64,000 nt of DNA from Cheilinus undulatus (taxonomy: Eukaryota; Chordata; Actinopteri; Labriformes; Labridae): assembly GCF_018320785.1 (NCBI RefSeq), contig NC_054869.1, positions 16,502,698 through 16,566,697 on the forward strand, given 5' to 3'. Below are positions 39,645 through 49,760 of this stretch, piece after piece. Positions within the stretch are counted from its first letter, which is position 1. The number at the start of each line of letters is the position of its first letter. The translations under genes were made by a program, and so were the position numbers. A model generated the notes under the pieces. It worked only from the letters and a program-made list of their open reading frames with translations. It made no database searches and was not told the origin of the DNA.

Positions 39645-41340
39645 CAGCTTAACTCGGTCCGTTACTCTTCCTGCCCTCTCACCTCTTTCCTCTTATTTTC
39701 CATCTGCCTCTGCTCGCCTGCCTGCATCCTTTTCCTGCCTGCTGCTTTATACAACACGTGCTTTGCAAATTATGCATGGCAATGCCTGTGCTGCTTAAGT
39801 AATTATAGAAATGTTTTATCTTTGGCTTTAATGAGCGTTTTATTAATGCTGCTCCTCTCTTCGTCTCCATCTTTCACAGGTTTATCTAAGGAAGATACCA
39901 AATAGAAGTTTTAATTAACAGAAGACAGCACTGTGGCCCTGGACAATGTCATCTTTCAGAACTCCTCCTGTTACAGCAGATTAAAGTTAGATTATTTAAA
40001 AAGACAGTATTTCATGCTGTGTGCCATCAGTTGTGACAGACTGCAAATCTTCAGTTGTAATCACAAGAAATGTTCTTTGTTCATGTTCTTGCTCACTTCT
40101 GCTCTGCATAATGAAACTGAGAAGGGATTGTTTTTTTTTCTATGTGCTCTGTGCTTTGGGAATTTATTTCTTAAACTTTGACAATCAGGCACTTGGGGCC
40201 CTTCAAGGACATGAAAAAACTCCCTTCACTAGAGCAGGTTTACAATTCGGAATTGAAACAAAATGCTTTATAAAAGCAGCAGACGCTGAAGTACGAAGGG
40301 TTTATTTAACGTTTATGTCCATTACATCAGGGACTTTTCTTTTTTAATGGATGGATGCTAACGACAATGATGGAGGTTTGTTAAAAGAAAGCACCTGCTT
40401 GTTGAAACGTCCGTAATGTTAAGTGTTACCAGTTCATTTCACCTCCATCCCCTGAATACGACCCAAGTACTCAAGGAATAAACTCTGAGTTTTGTTCTTT
40501 GTTACAAAATCTTTGTGCTGTTCTTGATATCAAACTATTTCTCTAAAACAAGTTTACTGTATTTTATCTCTCACTGTTATTTTTCTACTGATTCCATGAG
40601 CTCACTTTCCATTTGACTCATTCGTTCCATTGTCAAGCATTTATAAATCAAATCCCATCAAAAAGGCTCCCAGTATTTGTAAAAATGTTTATATGTACCT
40701 TAATGTGAATGGTCCTACTGTTGTATTGTATATTCCACTTCATCATTTCATCAGATGAGAAAATGCTACTTTACTCCACCTGAATCAGTCTAACCTTGCC
40801 TCTGATGACAGAAAAACTTGATAAGAAAAACAGGGAAAAAAGATTTTGCCTTATTTTTGTGAATAAAAGATGAGCTAATTGATGGTTTAGCTAACATGCT
40901 AAAAAAAACTGATGGCAGGATTTTTAAAAATACTGAAGTTTTGCTCACATGTTGAGTATTTCTGTATATTTATTGAAGTGAGTTATGATATGCAACAATG
41001 TTTACAATTCACATCAATGATGTGAAGGCAACACTGTGAATATTTCATGGATTTCTGCTTTGAGTGTTGTGCCCATTAGGCTACTTTTTTTTTTTTTTTT
41101 TTTAGATTTTTTTTTACTAAAAATGACAAGAACTGTTTTTAACGTCACCCAAGGATCAGAGAAGTACTTTGGGAAGGTTCAAGATTTGTACTGTATTTAC
41201 TTTGATAACAGATGAAACTATTCAAATGGAGAGAGTACGCACTTCTGATGATGGTTTTGAAGTTTTGTACAAACTGGAAATTTTTATATCTTGCCACTTG
41301 GTTGTTTTTGTCATTTTTATATGTTTGTATTGAATAAATT
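39645..41340 (+). other. igsf9 3' untranslated region with two candidate poly(A) signals
   Basis: The sequence after the stop codon at 39642-39644 carries AATAAA at 40477-40482 and again at 41333-41338. The second is followed by a GT/T-rich stretch suitable for cleavage. A TTTCACAG acceptor-like site near 39880 leaves open a spliced or alternative 3' end. A T-run lies at about 41085-41102. Confidence 0.6.
41333..41338 (+). promoter_or_regulatory. Candidate distal poly(A) signal of igsf9
   Basis: Canonical AATAAA followed within 30 bases by T-rich sequence, about 1.7 kb after the stop codon. An alternative proximal signal lies at 40477. Confidence 0.55.
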
Positions 41341-41677
41341 GTTTTATTCTATAAAACAAAACTGTGCCCTGTTTTTCTGCTTTCATTTAGAGCAGAGATT
41401 TGGTCTACTAAAATCTGGTCAACCCCTCTTTTCTCTTTGTCCCTGCTTTGTTCCCCCTGCAGTCCCCCATTTCCTTCACCGCTCACCTTGTCAGCACAGC
41501 CATAGATAAAATACATAGTTCTCATTATGATCTGATATGTAATACATCCATTATTTATACCACTTGTCCTCTTTTGGGCCACAGGGGGTTACAGCCAATC
41601 ACAACTGTTATTTAGCAAGAGGCAGGGTACACCCGGGACTGGTCACTGGAAATTCAAATAAAAATAATAATAATACT

Positions 41678-41974
41678 GTGCACTTCAATATTAAAGTCTA
41701 AAATGATGAGAAAAAGTCAAAACATTGAGATTAAAGTTGAAATGTTGAAAAAAAGTTATAATACCAAGAATAGTCAAACCTTAGACCAAAACAAATCAAT
41801 GAATTCTTTCTCTTTTAACTCATTAAGTTGTCTAGGATCTGTTCTTTGAAATGGTCTAATAAGGTTTGACTTTATCATCAAAACTTTAAGTTTTTTCTCA
41901 AAATTGTATTTCAACTTTGTTCTGTAAATTTTGACTTTATTCTCAACTTTTTGGTCTTTAACCTCAAAGTGCAC
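41678..41974. repeat. Foldback (long inverted repeat) element
   Basis: The left arm at about 41678-41788 and the right arm at about 41852-41974 are imperfect reverse complements. Both begin GTGCACTT from their outer ends, share repeated AAAGTC/AAAGTTGAAAT text and end GTCAAACCTTA..AGACCA at the inner side. A loop of about 63 bp separates them. No ORF is present. This is a non-autonomous foldback/MITE-type repeat of unassigned family. Confidence 0.75.
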
Positions 41975-42811
41975 CACATTACTTTCTCCCTTTACCTCTG
42001 GCCCTAATCTATCTTCTGTAATTTTTAGTTGACCTTAACTAAAAATCTGCAACGTAACACCACAGTCATCATTTTAACTCTAGAAGGGATACTCTAGAAG
42101 TCTGCATTTTAAGAAAATAGAAAATAAGTATGTATGCTGCCATTGCTGAGCATGATGAGGTCGAATGGAAGAATTGTTCTTCCTCCTAAATCTTTTTTCA
42201 TTGGACTTCTGTTGAGTCTCATATTTCAGCCCTAATCCAGTTTATAACCATGCAAAGCAGATGGATTTGCCCGTTTCCGTGTTTTTCACTGGCAAATCCA
42301 TCTTGCAAAGCTCCCGTCTGAACCGTTTGGGCCCAGTTAGAAAGTCACAAGACCATTCAGCACCAAGGGGCAGTACTTTCGGGTACGCCTGAGTCGTGAC
42401 GTAAGTAAGCAGCAGCAAGAGGCTGGTGCAATAGAGTGGTGCAGTCATAACCTGTTAATCCTGTCAAAACACTTTATCCATAAATTTAAGTTTATGAATG
42501 TTAATCCACACTTCCTGGTCTTTTTGAAAGAGCTTTCTATATTTTTTAACACTTTAAAAGGTATCAAATCAAAAAATGCACAATGTCTTTATGAGCATTT
42601 GTTAGTCTTTTCCTTTTATCAGACCCCAGGAAATTTAAATTTTAATAAATTTTTGTTTTTTCTTCTGGAATCTTTGACTGGTTTCTTTCCCCCTTTAACT
42701 GGCTTTCTGTGGTTGTTTTGTTTTCCTTTTTTAAAATTCTTTTCTTTTGTTGTTGAGTGGTGCAGTCGGGACGTAATTTTATAGGCAAACCCGGAAGTTA
42801 GCGTCGCATGG

Positions 42812-43320
42812 GTTCCCTCGACGTCGAGCCTATGGGATTTTTCAATGGGTTTTTGGATTATTGCAAAAAAATAACATCTGTGTCCAATAAAAGTTTATGA
42901 AACTTACACGTTTTGTTCATATAGATAATCTTAATAAATTGATAATTTCAAAAATCATATCTGGTTCGTCAATCTAACTGACAAAAGTAAAAAGCTATAA
43001 TGAACTACAGCATGGTCAACTGAATTTAACGTCATCACCCGGGGATACAATTGAACAGCAGGCTCAGTTGCTGCACTTCGGATGATGACGTACAGTCTTC
43101 CCGACAAACGTTGTAGTCCTTGTTAGCTGTCTTTTAACAACCGCCTTTATTAAGACGTGAAAAGACACAATTCAAAGGTGGGGCACGTTTCAGATGCATT
43201 TTATGTAAAAAAACGTTTAAAACGTTAAATTCTCTTGAGCTTGTGTTCACCACAGACCTTATTTCAGGCATTTAACTGAAAACTCTTTCAAAAATCCCAT
43301 AGGCTTTCAGACGAGGGAAC
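42812..43320. repeat. Pair of short inverted repeats 440 bp apart
   Basis: GTTCCCTCG..AGCCTATGGGATTTTT at 42812-42846 is matched in reverse complement at 43286-43320, with only the middle few bases diverged. The pair may be the ends or sub-ends of a mobile element. The helicase-like ORF begins 60 bp beyond the right arm. Confidence 0.65.
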
Positions 43321-43382
43321 TGGAAGTGCTAAAATACTAACTCACTTCTGTGTTTTAGGACTCATTCCTGCACAACTCTATT

Positions 43383-43520
43383 ATGATAGAAGACATAAGC
43401 GTGGATGCTGCTAAAGCACCAGTTTTATCAGAATTTGATGACATTTCTTTGTTAAAAGAAGAACAAAGAACCGCAGTGAGTTGTTTTCTTTTCAAAAATG
43501 ACAAAAGTCGTGTCATGTCT
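43383..43520 (+). pseudogene. Possible 5' fragment of a transposon-associated RecQ-like helicase gene
   Basis: An ATG at 43383 opens a frame reading SEFDDISLLKEEQRTAVSCF. The L-K-x-E-Q-R-x-A motif and spacing resemble the Q-motif region just before the ATP-binding loop of multicopy RecQ-like helicase genes found in fish and invertebrate genomes. The expected GFGKS-type loop does not follow in any frame I can see, so it is either a truncated copy or one exon of a broken gene. An acceptor-like TGTTTTAG precedes at 43352-43359. The assignment rests on one motif. Confidence 0.35.
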
Positions 43521-43794
43521 ACAGTCGCCATGATTCGGGTTATGCAGTCCTCTATGGAGTTACTCGTCGGTAGCAGCTTACCTCGGTTTGGGGCTACATC
43601 ACATGCTTTGTTTAGTGGTGGGAGTATTGATACTACAGTATCGATATATCAATATTTAGAAAGTACTCTTTTGGTATCGATCCCTCTAGCAAAGTATTGT
43701 TACCAAATGAGTACTTTCAAACGCGACTCACCACCGCTTCTCCTCTGGAGTGCCTCCCTGCCTCTCTCTCCTCAAAACTGTTTTGGCTTTACTG

Positions 43795-45122
43795 CTCGTC
43801 TGTGTAATATGGAGTTGGTCTGCCTTTTGCAGCTTTAACAGCCTCCACTCTTCTTGTAAGGCTTTCCACAAGATTTTGGAGTGTTTCGTTATTGCCTGTT
43901 CATTCTGCACAGTATTTATGAAGTCAGACACTGATGTTAGATGACAAGGCCTGGCTCGCTATCTCTGTTCTAGTTCTAAAGGTGCTTGATGTGGCTGAGG
44001 TTAGGGCATGTTGGAATGAAAAGAGCCTAGCCTAAACTGTTGCCACAAAGTTGGAAGCACAGCATTGTCCAAAATGTCTTGGTATGCTGAAGCATGAAGA
44101 TTAACCATGCTGGAGATAAGGAGCCTAGTCCAAACCCTGGAAAATAGCCCCATACCATTATCTCTCCTCCACCAAACTTCACAGTTGCCACAATGCAGTC
44201 AGGCAGGTAACATTTTCCTTGCATCTGCACAACCCAGACCCACCCATCTGACTGCCAAACAGAGAAGCACGATTTGTCACTCCACACAACGCGTTTGTAC
44301 TGCTCCACGGTCCAGTGTCAGTGTGCTGTTTCACTTTTTGTGTTTACATTAATGCCAGTGGAAGTTCACTAGAGGGGCTGCACGGCTGCGCAGCACTGTT
44401 GCCTCACAGCAAGAAGGTCCCTGGTTCGCTTTCTGGTCAGGGCCTTTCTGTGCGGAGTTTGCATGTTCTCCCCATGCACGTGTGGGTTCTCTCCAGGTAC
44501 TCCGTCTTCTTCCCACCACCAAAAACATGCTCATCGGGTTAACTGGTGACTCTAAAATTGGCCGTAAGTGTGAATGTGAGCGGGCCTGGTTGTCTGTCTC
44601 TTTATGTCAGCCCTGTGATTGACTGGCGACCAGTCCAGGGTGTACCCCAATGACAGCTGGGATAGGCTCCAGCCCCCAAACGAGCCCAAAGGGATAAGCG
44701 GTATAGAAAATGGATGGATGGATGGAAGTTCACTAGCATTAATGGAGTCTCTTCAGCTATGAAATCAGCAGAGTGTTGGTGACTTTATGCACCATGTGCC
44801 TGAGCAGTTTTTTTTAAACTCACTCTGTGATTTTATTTAGTCTTCCGCATCATGGCTGAGTTGCTGTTATCCCTAAACGCTTCCACTTTCTAATAAAATC
44901 ACTCACTGTGGCTGTGGAATATCCAGCAGGGATGAAATTTCTCAAACCGTCTTATTGCAAAAGTGGCATCCATCACAGTACCATACTTGAAGTCACTGAG
45001 CTCTTCAGAACAACCCATTTTATATCAGTAATGTTTGCGGATGGAGACTGAATGGGTCTAATCAAAATAGCTGAACTTGATGATACACAGGTGTGGCTAA
45101 ATACTTTTGTACATATAGTGTA
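43795..45122 (-). mobile_element. Decayed Tc1/mariner-family transposon, interrupted by a SINE
   Basis: Read on the minus strand from 45122, the copy starts near CACTATATGTACAAAAGTATT, a typical terminus of fish Tc1-like elements. The transposase start (MGCSEELSDFKYGTVMDATF) lies near 45018, and a catalytic-domain piece is readable at 44027-44308 with WSDKSCFSVW and GGGEIMVWG. Stops and frameshifts break it, and the interior is split by the SINE at 44373-44723. The left end near 43795 is poorly preserved. This is an inactive relic. Confidence 0.75.
44360..44736 (+). mobile_element. SINE-like retroposon with (GGAT)n tail and perfect 13-bp target duplication
   Basis: The 13-mer GGAAGTTCACTAG occurs at 44360-44372 and 44724-44736. 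Between them lies about 350 bp starting AGGGGCTGCACGGCTG and including GCACTGTTGCCTCACAGCAAG. The insert ends GGATAAGCGGTATAGAAAATGG followed by repeated GGAT units. The 3' portion resembles the LINE2-type tail widespread in fish. It lies inside the Tc1 copy, so it inserted later. Confidence 0.85.
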
Positions 45123-45552
45123 TGTCCAGTTCCATCTGAGGTCTAAACTGCAGCATTTTTATGACATAAAGTTGAATGGTTGAAAGTTATTTGGGCTGTT
45201 ATTTCTAATGCTGGGTCCTGTGTTGTTCAGGATCACTGGATATTGTCTCTGTCTTTGTCAAGTCTCCAGCGTAGATCTATTCTCTGCTACCTTTAGTTTG
45301 AGGTGTGTTGCATTCGCACTAAGCAGGCAAAACAAACAGTGTGCAACACTGTAAAAGTCCTTACTGTCTATCCTGAACTCTTATTTAAATGACCTGTGGG
45401 ACATTATGTTGGTGATAACATCTTTGTAATTTCAGAGTTTGAGTGCGTGATTTAAACAAAATAAAAAGGAGCATGTGTTTTCATTATGATAACTACAGGA
45501 AATAACTTACACCATTAACACACACCAGGTCTTTTGTGCTTTTTCTAAAGCA

Positions 45553-45558
45553 TTTATT
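45553..45558 (-). promoter_or_regulatory. Candidate poly(A) signal of es1
   Basis: TTTATT on plus is AATAAA on the minus strand, about 100 nt beyond the es1 stop codon at 45657-45659. Confidence 0.6.
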
Positions 45559-45656
45559 ATTTTTCATGTAAGAAGGTAAAAGGTAGCAGAACAGAGGTGT
45601 ATGTTGTACTCAAACGCCAACATCCTGTAGTTCTTCTTCAGACTTCAGCTGTCAAA

Positions 45657-48600
45657 TCATTTGGTAGACATACGCATGACGTGTTTGACCATGTTTCCAA
45701 TGCCATCAAATATATAGTGGTAGTGATACTCTGTGTCCCACATGAAGGATGGGGTGCTGACCACTTTGTTCTTCTCATCCACATAGGCTTCGTAAGACAA
45801 AAACAAGTTAAGGCAAAAGCACAAGTAGATTCAGAACAAAATAAAACCCACTGAATGAACATTCATCTGTGTAAGCCAACAAACTCATACTGCTGAGAAA
45901 GCCCTGAAAGGATATGTATGGCTCACGTACGTTGTGGCGAGCACCCATGCTCTTCACAGCCTGCACCATGTTGGTGTGAGGCCAGTTGCCCCAGCGGGTG
46001 TTCTCATCCCGCTCGTAGCCCATGGTCACCTCGATGCTGGGCAGGACACGGCAGGCCAGCACGGGGGCCATGCTGGCCAGGCTGAAGATAAGAAGTACAA
46101 CATTAGATTTCCATTAGATCAAAAATAAACTAGAACTTCCTCCTGGTGGTACAGTGGTGGGTCGAGAAGAAGGGCTGGAGTGGTTTTTGACCTCAGCCTT
46201 GCGCTTTAAAAATATGTTCAGTTTAACCTTGAATCAGATGGAAGAAAATGAATTTTTGAGATATTGCATTAACAAGAATGACCTGGACAAATGAATGTCA
46301 ACCCAAAGACATAAAAACACAGAGTTAAAGAATAATGGTCTTGCCAGAGCCAGATAAGAGTGAGTTGAATCCGTAAAAATCATAGTATAATGCGTTGATT
46401 TCAAGCCCAGCTGGAGTCTCACAATGTATGACCACGCTTATGAGGCACAGTTTAAGATTTACACTCCTTTACTTTCACAATTTGCCCAAAAATCACAACA
46501 ATGGATGAATATTTAAGTTCTTTAGAACAGCAGGATACCTGCTACACTGCCATGTTGTTGCACTGAGGACAGAAAATAAGTTTGAGAGTTCCACTGATTT
46601 AACCTGCAGCTTGAGTTTCACATAAAACACAACAGTGAGAGATTATTTACATCAGGATTTACATCAGGATTTTAAGGCCTTCTCTCGTTGTTATGTCAGA
46701 GATGGTACTCTAGTGATGTTTATGGATCTAATATACACTTAAATGACACCGGAAATGTAATCAATGCCCCATGAATACAGTTCAAATGAACATTTCTCTA
46801 GGTTTGACTGAGCTGAGTGCACTCCTAGTTACCAACATGTTTTAAAAGCCCTCATATTGTGCTCTAAACAGGAATTTCTTGGGATGAAGAAAGAAGCCAG
46901 ATTATTAAATTGCAAAAATTGCAGTTCTTGGAGTGGCCACTTGAGGGTGGTTTCATAAGCGAGTCAGTCCCCATTACAATCCATATTAAACACACCACTT
47001 GACAGCAGTTTCTAACACATTTACAGCCTGCTACAGTAAACAGGTTTGGCTTGCATAGCTGAAGTATTGACCACTTTAGAATGTTTTTGAATAAATGATT
47101 TCACCCATTAAACTAAACTAAGGGTAAGCTTTATTTCATATTTAAGGTAGTGCAGATACATGTCTATCAGATACATGTCTTGCTGTGCTGTTTATGGTTC
47201 TTTAAGGCTGCCCAGGAGTGCTTATCAATAGTGTCTCTTAATTAAAATGAATTAATATACAAGAACGTATTGGCAATTTTTTAAGTGCATTTTCCTCAAA
47301 TGAGTCACAGAGTGTCGGAAAACAGAACTTTCATTTTTCAAGCACCTTAGCCCTGCTTAATGTAAAATATCCTGCAATGTTACTTACTGCTGTACTGTTT
47401 CTCAAATACTCTGAGAAACTTCACCTCACATACACATTTATACTAATTAATCTATTAACTGTAACCTAAATCACTGTGGTATTATGCCTCACCTCATATG
47501 CATATTTTCAATAATTCATCTATAAACTATAACTTTAATTACTGCAGTAAAACGCCTCACCTCACGTGCACAAATGTATCTATTTACCATACTCAAATGC
47601 TGTAAGTAATTAATCTATTCACTGTGAGATACTGTAAGAAGGCTCTCTGTTGTAAAATGCCTCACCTCATATGTACAATGGCACTAATTAACGATCTTTA
47701 TATATTCTACCATATGTTAATCTACCCACATCCTTACATATTTTACATTTCTGATCATGTCTTGTCAGCATTCTTGCACCCTTTGCATATCTTGCAACCA
47801 AACTATCAACACATACAGACTTGTACATGCTAGAAGAAAACCTACCAGAACTTGTGCTTTCTTAAATCTTATTTTTCGTATACTTTTTTCCATTTTTTGT
47901 GTCTTATTTAATTCATTCTGATAGCTTGTTAGCTTAAGGGATATTTTCATAATTTGATTTATTTCTCATCAAGCTCCTTTTGGCTTTTTTCTTTTAGAGA
48001 AAACCATAGAGATGATGAGAAAGTTTTTTCTCGTAAATAAAATGAGCAAATACTTTGTTTCAGTCCACTAGGTTCATTACCTTTATAAATGTGATAATAT
48101 CAACACCTTATAGTATGATAAAATTACAAAATCTTACACTGTGGTAAACAGTCATTAATTATGTAATTATCCAACTAGATTTAACCTTAAACACAGACTA
48201 TTTATCCCTCTTGGCATATCCTAACTTCTCACCTCTCCTTGAACAGCCTCTTTGCTCACCTATGGTGAATTTGTCTATTTCTTTTTGTCAAAAATATTTC
48301 ATTCTCTTGAAGTGAGCTCCAGAAAATAATGTTCACATCCTGTTTCAAGACATTTTTATTTTGCTTGTCCCATTGTAAGACATTTTACTGTTAAAATAAG
48401 ATCTTTATCTGGACCTGACTGGTGAATTTGGCTTATATACAGCTTAATTAGATATTTTGACTTAAAATTCTGCAAATACACCTGCTAAAATTTTAATATT
48501 TGCAGTTTTCCTTTTGTTATTTTCTGCATAGTAAAGGCTGCGGTCTAAACATCCAAAACAAAACTCCCCATACAATGGCCGGTTTTGCAGTTAAAAAACA

Positions 48601-49729
48601 GTTTTTGGTTCATTCCAATGAGGCCACTGGCTCAGCCCCCATTTTGAGTTTCTATTGTTTGAAACACAGCTGCTACTATCATTGAGTAACTTGCAGCATG
48701 AATAATCCTATGATGCTGATAGAGAAACAGCTGAGTGGAATTTGGCCATCATGTGGCTTATACACTGTAATACTTGTCAAAGGAATTAACCAAGATTAAA
48801 AGGTCCTGGTTTAATGTACCAGTCTGAACACCAGAGCCCACTTACAGTGCCGCTGTGCCTCATTATCTGCAGGATTACAATGATACAGTACTACTATATA
48901 ATGCATAAAGGGACATACAATGGAAAAATTAGAACTTTAACGGACCCATTGATAGAGATTATCTAATGTGATCTCCTCATATTCTACATTTACAAGTAGA
49001 AATGCTTCTTATTAAAAGCCTTTGTACCTCAGCCTTTGCTATAAAAACATTTCTCCTATATATTTAAGACACTTAAATAATCAAGCATTTCTCATGACAG
49101 ACAATAACAAATGCAGTTTACAAAATGTTGAAAATCAGTGCAAGACAAAGCAACTGCCTGCTGTAAATCCTAGAACAGACTTTAAAATCCTTCTCCTCAC
49201 CTACAAAGCTCTCAATGGTCAGACACAACCACATCTTTAAGCGCTCACAGTGTCATACTGCCCTCTGGATCATTACACTCTTTGAAAGCAGGCCTGCTGT
49301 TGGTAGCGCCAGTCTCTTAAAGTAGTATGGGAGGTAGAGCCTTCGGTCATCAGGCTGAATCAAGTAGATAGATTCCCTATCTAATTTAAAGAGTAGGCTT
49401 TAACCCCCTGTTTTGATAAAGCTTATAGTTAAGGCTGCCTGAAGTTTGGACCAGGTCATTGTTTTCTACTATAGGCTTAGACTGCCTGAACTGACACACT
49501 AAGCTCCTTTGTAACAGCTGTGCACCCTTTCTCTTTCTGTTTACATGTATTTCCTAATGATGTTACAAACTGTTAAAGCTTAATTACTTAAGTCTTGCCT
49601 GTCGGTTGTTGCTGCAGACCTCCTGTTGTCTTAATATCAAAACCACTTAAACTGTCATTCTTTTAGTTGAAAACTTTTCATATTTCTCCTATTATTGAAT
49701 TTGCTACTCTAAGTCAGGTATCTACTGTT

Positions 49730-49760
<31 letters not shown>

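Larger units (their letters stand above)
41341..45552. other. Intergenic transposon graveyard between igsf9 and es1
   Basis: No host gene is evident. The block contains, in order, a foldback element (41678-41974), an inverted-repeat pair around 42812/43320, a possible helicase-like fragment at 43383-43520 and a Tc1-family copy with a nested SINE (43795-45122). The igsf9 and es1 transcripts converge on this block. Confidence 0.75.

Noticed and set aside
39871-39905. Possible additional igsf9 3' exon after the acceptor TTTCACAG
   Set aside because: The stop codon at 39642 already ends a protein with the expected family C-terminus. No clear donor upstream was found.
45915-45931. GT-AG reading of the last es1 intron (donors GTACGT or GTGAGC)
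   Set aside because: The GTGAGC option is in frame but deletes REPYEA, which aligns to residues present in human GATD3, and its acceptor ACGAAG is poor. The AT-AC reading fits consensus, branch site and protein better. It is kept as the testable alternative.
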